64,000 bases of DNA. Origin: Rhodobacteraceae bacterium F11138 (GTDB lineage: Bacteria; Pseudomonadota; Alphaproteobacteria; Rhodobacterales; Rhodobacteraceae). The DNA lies in NCBI GenBank assembly GCA_016521575.1, contig JAEKDP010000001.1, positions 289,844 through 353,843 of the forward strand, read 5' to 3'. A program made the translations under genes and the position numbers. This document shows, one piece after another, positions 9,166 to 17,586 of this stretch. The notes beneath the pieces were generated by a model. The model was not told where the DNA came from. It was given only the letters and a program-made list of their open reading frames with translations, and made no database searches. The first letter of the stretch is position 1. Each line of letters begins with the position of its first letter.

Positions 9166-9182
9166 ATGACATGAAATGTCAT
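9166..9182 (+). promoter_or_regulatory. Palindrome in the promoter region of the WYL regulator gene
   Basis: ATGACAT-GAA-ATGTCAT is a perfect 7-bp inverted repeat with a 3-nt centre, ending 22 bp before the ATG at 9205, with TATACC just downstream. TGACA/TGTCA-type palindromes of this size are typical dimeric HTH operator sites. The position suggests autorepression by the encoded regulator, which is an inference. Confidence 0.5.
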
Positions 9183-9204
9183 TATACCCGGGTTAGAGTA
9201 CGCC

Positions 9205-9933
9205 ATGTCCAGAACCGCCCGCCTTTTCCAGTTGATGCAAAGCCTGCGCGCCGGTGCGCCACCGCACACGGCCCGGAATCTTGCGCACGACCTGGGGGTT
9301 TCGGCCAGGACCATCCATCGCGATATTGATACGCTGCGCAGCCTTGGCGCCGTGATCGACGGCGCGGCCGGGTTCGGTTTCACCCTGATCGAAGACGCCA
9401 CGCTGCCGCCGCTGGGTTTCAACGACGAGGAACTTGAGGCGCTTGTGCTGGGGCTGCGCGAAGTGCAACAGGTCGGCGACCCCGATCTGGCACAAGCCGC
9501 CAAAGCCGCATTGGCCAAACTGCAGGGTCGGCTGCCTCCACGCCAGGCCCATCGCCTGACCCATTCCGTCCTTTCCGCACACCGGTTCAGCCCGCCGGCC
9601 CCGCCGACAATCCCGGTTGCCGCCCTGCGCCGCGCCACATGGGAAGAAATGATTGTCGAGTTTTCCTATTCCGACGCCAGGAACGCACGCACCCGGCGGC
9701 GGGTCAGCCCATTGGGGCTGTCCTACATGGATCGCTCGACGGTGATGATCGCATGGTGCCATTTGCGACAGGACTTCCGGACCTTCCGGCTGGATCGCAT
9801 GACCGACCTGCGCGTGACCGAAGAAAGTTTCCGCCCCAAACGTGTCCCCCTGCTGCGCACAGCCATAGCGTCATTCAAAGAAGAGGCCAGATTGGCGGAA
9901 CATTGCAGCCCGGCGGATACAACGCTTTCGTGA
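9205..9933 (+). CDS. HTH/WYL-domain transcriptional regulator (YafY family)
   Basis: The 242-aa protein starts with a DeoR-type winged helix (TARNLAHDLGVSARTIHRDI) in residues 1-60. A WYL domain begins around residue 145 (EMIVEFSYSDARNARTRRRV, LSYMDRSTVMIAWCHLRQDF). WYL domains sense small ligands or single-stranded nucleic acid, and this architecture is widespread as a stand-alone regulator. It follows the xdh operon but is separated from it by a terminator and has its own palindrome-containing promoter, so no functional link is assumed. The target genes are unknown. Confidence 0.88.
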   Translation: MSRTARLFQLMQSLRAGAPPHTARNLAHDLGVSARTIHRDIDTLRSLGAVIDGAAGFGFTLIEDATLPPLGFNDEELEALVLGLREVQQVGDPDLAQAAKAALAKLQGRLPPRQAHRLTHSVLSAHRFSPPAPPTIPVAALRRATWEEMIVEFSYSDARNARTRRRVSPLGLSYMDRSTVMIAWCHLRQDFRTFRLDRMTDLRVTEESFRPKRVPLLRTAIASFKEEARLAEHCSPADTTLS

Positions 9934-9984
9934 TTCCCGAATTTGCAGTAGCATGGCGCCGAGCAGGCAATCGGGGTAACAACG

Positions 9985-11319
9985 ATGCGTATTTGCACAA
10001 GCGCCGGGATTCTGATCCTGGCCATGACAGGCAGTCTGGCAGACGAAACCATCGACAATTCAATACGCCCGGAAAGCCGGGCAGATGCGGCACCCGCCGA
10101 AATCCGCATGGCATCGGCAGATATCGACACATCGTTGCGCCCTGTCCTGCGCCCTCGGTCGATCAAAACCAGCGAGTCCCCCGTGATGGAACAAGAAGCC
10201 GACCAGCGTTTCCAGGACTGGGTAGAAACGTTCAGGCCACGGGCACAGGCGCAAGGCATCAGCGCGGCGGTTCTGGACCGGGCCTTTGCCGGGGTGACCT
10301 ATGATGCGAACATCATCCGACGCGACCGCAACCAGAGCGAATTTTCCAAAACCATATGGGAATATCTGGATAGCGCCGCCAGTCAAACCCGCATCAGCAA
10401 CGGTCAGTCCGCGCTGCGCAAACACGACAGCAGCCTGAACGCAATCGAAGCCCGCTATGGGGTCGAAAAGGAAGTCGTGGTTGCGATCTGGGGTCTGGAA
10501 AGCGCCTACGGGACGTATCGCGGCAACACCGATATCGTCCGCGCCCTGTCCACGCTGGCGTTCGATGCCCGTCGCAGCGCGTTCTTCGAAACCCAGCTGA
10601 TCGCGGCGCTTAAAATCCTGCAAAGCGGCGACACCGCGCCGCGCGACATGACCGGCAGCTGGGCCGGGGCAATGGGGCATACCCAGTTCATTCCGACCTC
10701 TTATCTGGATTACGCGGTCGATTTCACCGGCGACGGTCGGCGCGACATCTGGTCGGACGATCCCAGCGACGCGCTGGCTTCGACCGCCGCCTATCTGGCG
10801 CGATTCGGCTGGACCAAGGGTCAACCCTGGGGCGTCGAGATCAAGCTGCCCGACGATTTCGATTTCCAGCTCGCAGACCGCAAAATACGCAAATCCGCCA
10901 CCGAATGGTCCCGTATGGGCGTGGTTGGTGTGAATGGCAAACCCGTGCCCGATCACGGCCCGGCATCCATCCTGACACCCGCCGGCAGCGGCGGGGCCGT
11001 GTTCATGATATTCAAGAATTTCAGCGTGATCGAACGCTATAACGCCGCGGATGCCTATGTCATCGGAGTCGGCCACCTGTCCGATCGCATTGCCGGAGGC
11101 GCTGCCATTCAGGCCCCATGGCCACGCGGAGACCGCGCCCTGACCCTGAAGGAACGCAAGGAAATGCAGCAGCGCCTGACCGCACGCGGGTTTGACACCC
11201 AGGGCATAGACGGCAGGATCGGTCCGCTGACCATCGACGCGGTACGCGCATATCAAGTCGCGTCAGGGCTGACACCCGACGGGTATGCGTCATTGAACCT
11301 GCTGAGCCGCCTGCGATAA
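9985..11319 (+). CDS. Lytic murein transglycosylase, MltB-like, with C-terminal peptidoglycan-binding domain
   Basis: This 444-aa exported protein has an N-terminal signal-like segment (residues 1-20). A polar linker precedes an SLT family-2/MltB catalytic domain from about residue 70 to 370. The catalytic glutamate is Glu172 in IWGLESAYGTYRG, and the family segment AMGHTQFIPTSYLDYAVDF is present. A PG_binding_1 domain occupies roughly residues 385-444 (LTARGFDTQGIDGRIGPLTI). It cleaves glycan strands to 1,6-anhydro-muropeptides in the periplasm during wall growth or recycling. Its stop is directly followed by an IS3 relic, so it marks the left edge of the mobile-DNA scar. Confidence 0.92.
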   Translation: MRICTSAGILILAMTGSLADETIDNSIRPESRADAAPAEIRMASADIDTSLRPVLRPRSIKTSESPVMEQEADQRFQDWVETFRPRAQAQGISAAVLDRAFAGVTYDANIIRRDRNQSEFSKTIWEYLDSAASQTRISNGQSALRKHDSSLNAIEARYGVEKEVVVAIWGLESAYGTYRGNTDIVRALSTLAFDARRSAFFETQLIAALKILQSGDTAPRDMTGSWAGAMGHTQFIPTSYLDYAVDFTGDGRRDIWSDDPSDALASTAAYLARFGWTKGQPWGVEIKLPDDFDFQLADRKIRKSATEWSRMGVVGVNGKPVPDHGPASILTPAGSGGAVFMIFKNFSVIERYNAADAYVIGVGHLSDRIAGGAAIQAPWPRGDRALTLKERKEMQQRLTARGFDTQGIDGRIGPLTIDAVRAYQVASGLTPDGYASLNLLSRLR

Positions 11320-11322
11320 CAT

Positions 11323-11717
11323 GGTAATCCGCCCATTTTTTTGCGAAGGTTTGGGCGCAGGATTCACGCAGGCATCTTCAGTTTCTGTGCTGGCGTCATC
11401 CCGCCGTTGCCCATGTTCGGACGCTCGTTGTTGTAGGGCCAGAGCCACGCGGTGGCAATCTGCTGCACCTCGTCGATGCTTTCGAATATCCAGCCATTCA
11501 TGCCCGACCGTCCGGTTGTAGCATTCGACAAAAGCATTCTGCTGTGGTTTTCCGGCTGAATATGGACCAAGGCGATGCCCTTGTTTTCGGCCCATTCCAT
11601 AAGGGTGCCGCTGATATATTCCGGACCGTTGTCGACTCGAATGGTTCGCAGCGCACCGCGCCATGCGATGATCTGGTTCAACGCCCTGCCGGCGCGTTCC
11701 GCGGGTAGCGTGAACCC
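11323..11717 (-). pseudogene. Decayed IS3-family transposase (OrfB C-terminal half)
   Basis: The minus strand encodes the end of an IS3-type DDE transposase: ALNQIIAWRGALRTIRVDNG, then PEYISGTLMEWAENKGIALV, then QQNAFVECYNRTV in another frame, then WLWPYNNERPNMGNGGMTPA. At least two indels break it. One base is missing in a G-run near 11550 and a second shift lies near 11495. The catalytic D (RVDNGPEY) and E (AFVECYN) are present but in different frames. TGGTAATCCGCCC at 11323 looks like the element's terminal repeat. The N-terminal half and OrfA are gone; 11718-11902 shows no recognisable gene. Confidence 0.8.
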
Positions 11718-11902
11718 AAAATGATCGAGCAGCAGATCAAGCTTTACCTGAGCGGGACCATCAGCCGCGCTACGCTGCACGAGAGCCTTCAAAAGGGTAA
11801 GATCGTCCGCGCGGGTCGCTCCTGGGACGATAAAAAGGATATGATCTTCGAGCACGGAGGCGATACTTCCCCCGATCATGGGCACGCGCGAGGTGGGAGC
11901 TA

Positions 11903-12549
11903 TCAGGGTATGAGGTTTGCTCCCAATGAAAACGCCCCACCAATGGCAGCGCAAAGCGCCAAGACTGCCGACCAAAGTTGAGCGGGCTTGAGAGAGCCGA
12001 TCAACTGAGCCACTGACATCTTCTCGATGTTCTTTTCCTCTTTGCTGCGATTTCCATTTGGCTTGGTGCCGCTGACCTTGGTCTTCCAGCTTGCTAATAC
12101 GCCATTAAACTCGGTCGAGTTCAGGTAGTCCTTATTCAATGGAACCGTTTGAACATACCAGTCATATCCGGGTTCGAGCAGGCCTTCGTGCTTGACGCCT
12201 TCCTCGACAATAACCAATAGAGGTAGTCCACGACTGTAAGCCATTGTTGCCTCAATCTGGTTCCAAGGCGTCGCAAGCACAGTGTTAGAAAGAGCTTTCT
12301 CTTTATCTCCACCACGACGTTCAGTTCCCGTTGGAAAATGTGTGCGTTCGAGTGCAAGCACAATGGTGCCGACGCAACGATCCATCAGGGTTTCTACTGT
12401 CTTTAGGGGGCGTCGACTGAGAAAGTATTTCGGCCAACCGTATTGGGTACAAGTCCTTCTGCTCTAAGCCGAGTTTCTACGGCTTGGACAAATTCTTCTT
12501 GTGCGTCATTGGCCGTACCACCGACACTTAGAAATACGTCCTTGCCCAT
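11903..12549 (-). pseudogene. Frameshifted gene for a TIR-like / nucleoside deoxyribosyltransferase-like protein with C-terminal membrane segment
   Basis: An ATG at 12549 with a strong GGAGGAAA upstream starts MGKDVFLSVGGTANDAQEEF and runs 48 codons to a stop inside a 5-base C-run (minus strand; 12406-12410). Adding one C rejoins it to a 160-codon frame and gives a 215-aa protein. The repaired protein has alternating strands and helices, a conserved-looking NTFSVDAPLKTVETLMDRC, and PWNQIEATMAYSRGLPLLVI. The last pattern (N..E..MAY..G.PLLVI) resembles the Rossmann-like fold of TIR and deoxyribosyltransferase domains. The last 24 residues form a hydrophobic segment. It has AT-richer DNA than its neighbours and lies between an IS3 relic and an integrase relic. 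An immune or stress effector role is possible but not shown. The shift could be real decay or a sequencing error. Confidence 0.5.
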
Positions 12550-12719
12550 GGTTTCCTCCGGGCCAAATTGGTTTGCCTATACTTTTGCCAACAAGGCGCC
12601 CAAATTGCAATATTCAGGTGTCGAACAACAAAAGCCTTTTCCTTTATTTTATTGATTAATACCAATTACTTACTTTGAATTCTCGGACAGGACGTCAGGC
12701 ATCTTCATGTTTATTGGAC

Positions 12720-12746
12720 GGCAGGCTCCCGAGCCTGCCTTTCTCT
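12720..12746 (+). terminator. Orphan terminator-like hairpin
   Basis: GGCAGGCTC at 12720-12728 pairs with GAGCCTGCC at 12731-12739 and is followed by TTTCTCT. On the plus strand this is the shape of an intrinsic terminator, but no intact plus-strand gene ends here. It may be a leftover of deleted island DNA upstream of the integrase fragment. Confidence 0.45.
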
Positions 12747-12756
12747 ATAAGCGAAC

Positions 12757-13029
12757 GTGCCCCAGTGTTCCTCTCACGGGCTGCGACAGGCTTGCGCGCG
12801 CCGATTGGCCGAGACCAGAGCCACCACGCACGAGATCGGCGCGGTCACTGACCACAAAACACTGGCGCTGATCCAGCGCTACACCGGGGCCGCCGGCCGC
12901 GAAGGCATGGCCGATTCCGCGATTGAGAAACTCGTCGCCCGCCCGAATGGCGAGCGCAATTTGACGAACCTTCCCAATCGGTTCGTGAAATCCGACACCA
13001 AACCCAAGCAGGGAAAGGAAATTTTATGA
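12757..13029 (+). pseudogene. C-terminal fragment of a tyrosine recombinase (phage/island integrase)
   Basis: About 60 residues match the end of a tyrosine integrase: SSHGLRQACARRLAETRATT with the HxLR-type box, then DHKTLALIQRYTGAAGREGM with a histidine and the presumed nucleophilic Tyr in QRYT. The N-terminal DNA-binding and core domains are absent, so it cannot act. The frame ends 5 bp from the 3' end of tRNA-Lys, the usual address of an integrase in a tRNA-borne island. It is best read as the remnant of an element once integrated at this tRNA. Confidence 0.75.
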
Positions 13030-13033
13030 TCAG

Positions 13034-13109
13034 TGGTGAGCCGTGCAGGATTCGAACCTGCGACCCACTGATTAAAAGTCAGTTGCTCTACCAACTGAGC
13101 TAACGGCCC
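13034..13109 (-). tRNA. tRNA-Lys (anticodon TTT)
   Basis: The minus strand reads as a full 76-nt tRNA starting GGGCCGTTAGCTCAG and ending in an encoded CCA. The acceptor stem GGGCCGT pairs with ACGGCTC (one G-U). The anticodon arm CTGACTTTTAATCAG gives TTT (Lys), and the T arm has GGTTCGAATCC. Its 3' end borders the integrase fragment. Confidence 0.97.
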
Positions 13110-13234
13110 ACTCTGTTAGGGTTCGGCGCTGCGATCCCTGGCGCTGTCTATTCCAATTGTTCCGGCGGGATCAACTGTAAAAAACGCGGTTTTCCGTTCT
13201 GGTTTCGATTTTCCCGAAGCCGAACATGGCGGCC

Positions 13235-13263
13235 TTCCTAGAAAAGTCGCCAAGGCGGGTCAA
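13235..13263 (-). promoter_or_regulatory. Possible promoter of tRNA-Lys
   Basis: On the minus strand TTGACC (13258-13263) is followed after exactly 17 nt by TAGGAA (13235-13240). The -35 is good; the -10 matches only three of six consensus bases. It would give a leader of roughly 120 nt before the tRNA. This is a weak prediction. Confidence 0.3.
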
Positions 13264-13328
13264 GCCCCGATTGAAAGTTTCCGCATCACGCTCTGGATTC
13301 ACCCTGCACGCGGCGCTATATGGCGGCC

Positions 13329-14162
13329 ATGCGCAACCTTTCGGACACCGGTTTGCCCTTCATGAAGATGCATGGGCTGGGCAACGACTTTTTTGTCGTG
13401 GATGCCCGCGCGCATGAATATGCTATTGATCCGGCCCTGGCAAAAGCCATCGCGGATCGCCATCGCGGAATCGGATTCGATCAGCTGGCGGTGATTTCCC
13501 GGGGCGCCGGTGATGCCCATTTGACGTTCTATAACGCTGACGGTTCAACCTCGGCGGCCTGCGGCAACGCCACCCGCTGTATCGCGCGATATCTGATTGC
13601 CGAAACAGGCAAGGTGCAGCTGACCCTGACCACCGACCGCGGCGAACTGGCTGCGCGGGACATGGGCGGCGGGCTGACGTCGGTCAACATGGGTGCCCCG
13701 CAGCTGGAATGGCAGGATATCCCCCTGGCGGAAGAGATGGAAACCCTGGAATTGCCGATCGAGGGCTCGCCCACAGCAACCGGCATGGGCAATCCGCATT
13801 GTACCTTCTTCGTGCCAGACGCCGAAGCCATTCCGCTGGCGGAATTCGGTGCGCGGTATGAACTTCATCCGCTCTATCCGGAACGCACCAATGTTCAGGT
13901 GGCGCAGATCACAGGTCCGGACCAGATCCGCATGCGCGTCTGGGAGCGCGGGGTCGGCATCACCCTGGCTTCGGGGTCGTCTTCTTGTGCGACCGCCGTG
14001 GCGGCGGCGCGGCGCGGATTGACCGGCCGGCAGGTGAGCATCCAGTTGGATGGTGGCACATTGCAGGTCGCGTGGCAGGAGGACGGCGTCTGGATGACCG
14101 GACCCACCATGCATGTCGCTTCGGGCAGGCTGACCCCCGAATTTCTGGCCAGCATCACATGA
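13329..14162 (+). CDS. dapF: Diaminopimelate epimerase
   Basis: This enzyme converts LL- to meso-diaminopimelate for lysine and peptidoglycan synthesis. From the ATG at 13329 the protein is 277 aa, the normal size; an in-frame ATG at 13320 would add three residues. The opening FMKMHGLGNDFFVVDAR is diagnostic. The two catalytic cysteines are Cys78 (SAACGNATRC) and Cys220 (SGSSSCATAVAA), which act as acid and base without cofactor. The stop overlaps the mtaB start (ATGA), so the two are cotranscribed, a common alphaproteobacterial pairing. Confidence 0.96.
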   Translation: MRNLSDTGLPFMKMHGLGNDFFVVDARAHEYAIDPALAKAIADRHRGIGFDQLAVISRGAGDAHLTFYNADGSTSAACGNATRCIARYLIAETGKVQLTLTTDRGELAARDMGGGLTSVNMGAPQLEWQDIPLAEEMETLELPIEGSPTATGMGNPHCTFFVPDAEAIPLAEFGARYELHPLYPERTNVQVAQITGPDQIRMRVWERGVGITLASGSSSCATAVAAARRGLTGRQVSIQLDGGTLQVAWQEDGVWMTGPTMHVASGRLTPEFLASIT

Positions 14163-15409
14163 GCGCGCCCAAATTCACCACATTGGGTTGCCGCCTGAAC
14201 GCCTATGAAACCGAGGCGATGAAGGATCTGACCGCGCGGGCGGGGCTGGAAAACGCGGTCATCGTCAATACCTGCGCCGTCACGGCAGAAGCAGTGCGCA
14301 AGGCGCGCCAAGAGATCCGGAAACTGCGGCGGGAAAACCCCCAGGCGCAGATCATCGTCACCGGTTGTGCGGCACAGACCGAACCCAGCACGTTTGCGGC
14401 CATGGATGAGGTCAACGCGGTCATCGGCAACACCGAAAAGATGCAACCCGCCACCTGGGCCGGTCTTGCCGGCGATTTCGGAACCGAGCCGGTGCAGGTC
14501 GATGACATCATGTCCGTGACCGAAACCGCAGGGCATCTGATCGATGGGTTCGGCACCCGCAGCCGGGCCTATGTGCAGGTCCAGAACGGATGCGACCACC
14601 GCTGCACCTTCTGCATCATCCCCTATGGTCGCGGCAACTCGCGCAGCGTACCTGCCGGGGTCGTGGTGGATCAGATCAAACGGCTCGTGCAGCGCGGATA
14701 CAACGAGGTCGTGCTGACCGGGGTGGATCTGACCAGCTGGGGTGCGGACCTGCCATCACAACCCCGTCTGGGCGATCTGGTGATGCGCATTCTGCGGCTG
14801 GTGCCGGATCTGCCGCGCCTGCGGATCAGCAGCATTGACAGCATCGAGGTAGACGAGAACCTGATGCAGGCCATCGCCACCGAGCCCCGATTGATGCCAC
14901 ATCTGCATCTGTCGCTGCAACATGGCGACGATTTGATCCTGAAGAGAATGAAGCGGCGGCACCTGCGCGACGATGCCATCCGTTTTGCCGAAACCGCCCG
15001 TTCACTGCGCCCCGACATGACCTTCGGCGCGGATATCATCGCCGGTTTTCCGACCGAAACGGACGATCATTTCGAGAATTCGCTCAAGCTGATTCGGGAT
15101 TGCGACCTGACCTGGCTGCACGTTTTTCCCTATTCCCGGCGGGCGGACACCCCTGCCGCACGCATCCCCGCCCAGGTCGATGGCAAAATCATCAAGACCC
15201 GCGCCGCCCGCCTGAGGGCCGCCGGGAAGCAGCAGGTCGCGCGCCACCTTTCCGCGCAGGTCGGGCAGACCCACCACATCCTGATGGAAAACCCGCACAT
15301 GGGCCGGACCGAACAATTCGCCGAGGTCACCTTTGGCAAACCCCAGCCCGAAGGTCGGATCGTCACCGCAGCAATTTCCGGGGTTTCCGGAAACCAGCTG
15401 CAAGCCTGA
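14159..15409 (+). CDS. mtaB: tRNA (N6-threonylcarbamoyladenosine(37)-C2)-methylthiotransferase MtaB
   Basis: The 416-aa radical-SAM methylthiotransferase adds a methylthio group to t6A37 of ANN-decoding tRNAs. The N-terminal UPF0004 domain places Cys11, Cys39 and Cys70 for one 4Fe-4S cluster (TTLGCRLNAYE, VNTCAVT, TGCAAQ). The radical-SAM cluster is Cys145, Cys149 and Cys152 (GCDHRCTFC). The start codon overlaps the dapF stop. The longer open frame upstream lies inside dapF and is not used. The MtaB subgroup is favoured over MiaB by the short N-terminus and the CRLN motif. Confidence 0.93.
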   Translation: MSAPKFTTLGCRLNAYETEAMKDLTARAGLENAVIVNTCAVTAEAVRKARQEIRKLRRENPQAQIIVTGCAAQTEPSTFAAMDEVNAVIGNTEKMQPATWAGLAGDFGTEPVQVDDIMSVTETAGHLIDGFGTRSRAYVQVQNGCDHRCTFCIIPYGRGNSRSVPAGVVVDQIKRLVQRGYNEVVLTGVDLTSWGADLPSQPRLGDLVMRILRLVPDLPRLRISSIDSIEVDENLMQAIATEPRLMPHLHLSLQHGDDLILKRMKRRHLRDDAIRFAETARSLRPDMTFGADIIAGFPTETDDHFENSLKLIRDCDLTWLHVFPYSRRADTPAARIPAQVDGKIIKTRAARLRAAGKQQVARHLSAQVGQTHHILMENPHMGRTEQFAEVTFGKPQPEGRIVTAAISGVSGNQLQA

Positions 15410-15595
15410 GCGCCACCCGCAAGCCACATGCGCAACAATGGGATTGCCGACAGCGGGGTCGCGCAAACGAAAACCCCCGCGCCGCAGGGTGACGCATTCC
15501 GGGATTTGTAGATCACCGCTTTGGAACTTGAACGACTTCGGACGATCCCGGCCCGAGGTATTGCCGTGGCTCGAACCAGTTGTATTAAACCCGAT

Positions 15596-16409
15596 GGTGA
15601 TGTCACGTTAACCGCTGTTCGATTGCTCTTGCCTGGAATAGGACGTAGACGGCGCCGATGAATTCATCGCCTATCAGCTACAAGCGTCACCGATTTCCCC
15701 CTCAGATCATCGCCCATGCAGTGTGTTATGCGTTCGTTTCAATCCAAGCCTGCGCGAAGTTGAAGAGATGCTGCTGCAGCGTGGGATCGGCACGTCTTAC
15801 GAGACTGTCCAGCGTTGGGTCATAAAGTTCAAGCCGTAGATCGCTCGCAAATTGCGACAGCGACAAGACCGTCCCGGCGATGTCTGGCATCTGGCTGAGG
15901 TTGTCGTGAGAATTTCTGGTCGCAAGCATTGGCTTTGGCGCGCGGTCGATCAACATGGTGTTGTGCTGGACGAAATACTCCAACCGAAACGGGATAAAGG
16001 CGCAGCAAAACGGCTGTTGCGCCGCCTGACTAAGCGTCTTGGTTTTGTTCCCAAGCGGATCATCACGGACAAACTGCGCTCATATGGCGCTGCCAAGCGA
16101 GAGGTCGCGCCGGGGTTGGATCATTGGTCGCACAAGGGCCTCAACAACCGCGCCGAAAATAGCCGTCTACCGTTTCGAAAGCGAGAACGGACGATGCAAG
16201 GCCATCGGTCTCCGGGCGGGTTGCAAGGGTTTGTGGCTATCTGTTCAGCCGTTCGGAATTGCTTCAGTGTTCCAACTCGCCGTCGCTTCGCCTTGAAAAT
16301 CAGATATCACCGTCTCGAAGCGTTTGACGCCTGGATTGCCGCCACTGGAGCAACTTGAAATCTGAACATCAGCGTTTCTTGGTGGGTTCAAAGTTAATGT
16401 GACAACACC
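15596..16409 (+). mobile_element. IS6-family (IS26-like) insertion sequence, defective
   Basis: The 814-bp element is bounded by imperfect terminal inverted repeats. The left end is GGTGATGTCACGTTAAC at 15596. The right end reads inward as GGTGTTGTCACATTAAC from 16409. It contains one transposase gene in the plus direction, now broken. The same right end recurs twice at 25034-26047. It forms the left border of the catabolic island. The 186 bp between the mtaB stop and this element show no gene. Confidence 0.8.
15658..16358 (+). pseudogene. IS6-family transposase, frameshifted and with an internal stop
   Basis: The ATG at 15658 starts MNSSPISYKRHRFPPQIIAH, a typical IS6 N-terminus. The frame then breaks near 15720, continues as SLREVEEMLLQRGIGTSYET, and meets a TAG near 15838. 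The rest is open to 16358 and carries the DDE triad region: DVWHLAEVVV, RIITDKLRSYGAAKREV and NNRAENSRLPFRKRERTM. The element cannot make a full transposase unless it is supplied in trans. Confidence 0.85.
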
Positions 16410-16449
16410 GTTCACCCCCTCTGGTTAATTTCAAACGAACTGCGGCTGT

Positions 16450-17340
16450 CTATTCGAACTCACCCAACTCTGAATGCAGCGCTTCCATCCGTTCCATATA
16501 GGTGCGGCTCGCCTTGCCAAGTTTGCGATAACTTTCGTAGGCGAGCAGGCGCAAGACCGCTTGAACACCCGAATAGCTGTCGAAGATATGGGGCGTTTCC
16601 ACCGGACATGTAATAATCCAACGTGCATATGCGGGAATGACACGGGCCGATGAGTCGGTGACTAGAAGAATTGGGACCTCGCGATCATGCATCAATTTCA
16701 TATATTGTTTCAAAAGGCCCACAATACGCCGTAGACCAATGATCACGATGACATCTTCCGATCCTAAGTCTGATGTGCGTTCTGCTACTGTTTCGCCCGG
16801 TCCTGGCACGATCCGCGTGGCGCCCCGAAAATGCAGGAACTGAGTCCGGGCATAACTGGCCAAGAAATAGCTATTGCGGAACCCCATGAATACCAAGTTG
16901 CGCGCACCCACCAGCGCGTCGGTGATCTCGTTCATTTCGTCCGGTTTCAGCCCATTGAGTGCTTCGGTAAGATTGCGCACCTCTGCTTCGGCGAAACGGG
17001 ACAGGAATGTATCATTCTCGACCTCGCCCTGATGGGGAGCAGCGGCAGATTGAAACAGCGGTGCGCCCCAGTTTCGCGCGTCTCTTGCTGCAATTCGCAT
17101 TTCTTCGTAGTTGCCAAAGCCGGCCCGGCGCACAAAGCGCGTGATGGTGGCATTGGACACTCCGGCAAGTCGCGCCAGCTCGGACGCCGCATAGACAGAA
17201 AGCTCTCCCGGCGATTCGAGGACAAGGTCCGCTACCTGTTTTTCCTGGGCACTGAACTTGTCATACACCTTGTGAATGGCAGTGACTATTGACCCTTGGG
17301 GTCGGATATTTTTGTCATCCTTTTCAGGGGCCTGCGCCAA
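16450..17340 (-). CDS. MurR/RpiR-family transcriptional regulator
   Basis: The protein has an N-terminal HTH_6 domain (KVYDKFSAQEKQVADLVLES, ASELARLAGVSNATITRFVR) and a C-terminal SIS domain (ARNLVFMGFRNSYFLASYAR, EDVIVIIGLRRIVGLLKQY). I place the start at the TTG at 17340 because AAAGGAAG lies just in front of it and the resulting 296 aa is the family norm. A longer in-frame ATG start at 17418 would cover the presumed promoter. RpiR proteins sense sugar phosphates or amino-acid-type ligands. It diverges from the diaminopropionate lyase operon and is the obvious local regulator. The DNA is less GC-rich than that of core genes. Confidence 0.88.
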   Translation of the reverse strand: MAQAPEKDDKNIRPQGSIVTAIHKVYDKFSAQEKQVADLVLESPGELSVYAASELARLAGVSNATITRFVRRAGFGNYEEMRIAARDARNWGAPLFQSAAAPHQGEVENDTFLSRFAEAEVRNLTEALNGLKPDEMNEITDALVGARNLVFMGFRNSYFLASYARTQFLHFRGATRIVPGPGETVAERTSDLGSEDVIVIIGLRRIVGLLKQYMKLMHDREVPILLVTDSSARVIPAYARWIITCPVETPHIFDSYSGVQAVLRLLAYESYRKLGKASRTYMERMEALHSELGEFE

Positions 17341-17367
17341 TTTTCTTCCTTTCTCAGAATACGGGAA

Positions 17368-17458
17368 TGAAAAATTATTTTCGTTGAAGTTGACATACAG
17401 AAAACTACGTATCAACATGATAATTGATTTTCAAACGAGTGAAATCTGATTTTCAAAC
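17368..17458 (+). promoter_or_regulatory. Divergent control region with TGAAA/TTTCA half-sites and a repeated 12-mer
   Basis: The region between the RpiR gene and the catabolic operon holds GAAAA-N4-TTTTC (17369-17382), TTTCA (17429), TGAAA (17440) and TTTCA (17451), alternating in orientation. TGATTTTCAAAC occurs twice, at 17425-17436 and 17447-17458, exactly 22 bp apart (two helical turns). TGAAA/TTTCA sites are typical of RpiR operators. A TTGACA lies at 17390-17395 on the plus strand without a convincing -10 at standard spacing. Confidence 0.45.
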
Positions 17459-17586
17459 CGGAGAGGGTGACGTAACCATGCCATCGGGATCTGCTGTTTG
17501 GTTTATACCTCACACGGCCGCAGCGGCAGCGATGAAGCTCGCGCCCTGTCGATCGAGATACTTCAAATAGCAAGAGGACGAGCACC

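Noticed and set aside
11721..11981. 86-codon plus-strand frame between the IS3 relic and the TIR-like gene
   Set aside because: It has no recognisable domain and no clear ribosome site, and it overlaps the TIR-like gene on the other strand.
15410..15595. Possible small gene or tRNA remnant between mtaB and the IS6 element
   Set aside because: No frame with a ribosome site or similarity and no cloverleaf was found; it looks like plain intergenic DNA.
17341..17418. Longer N-terminus for the RpiR regulator (ATG at 17418)
   Set aside because: The extra 26 residues are Asn/Phe-rich and cover the operator-like region. The TTG at 17340 has a strong Shine-Dalgarno and gives the usual family length.
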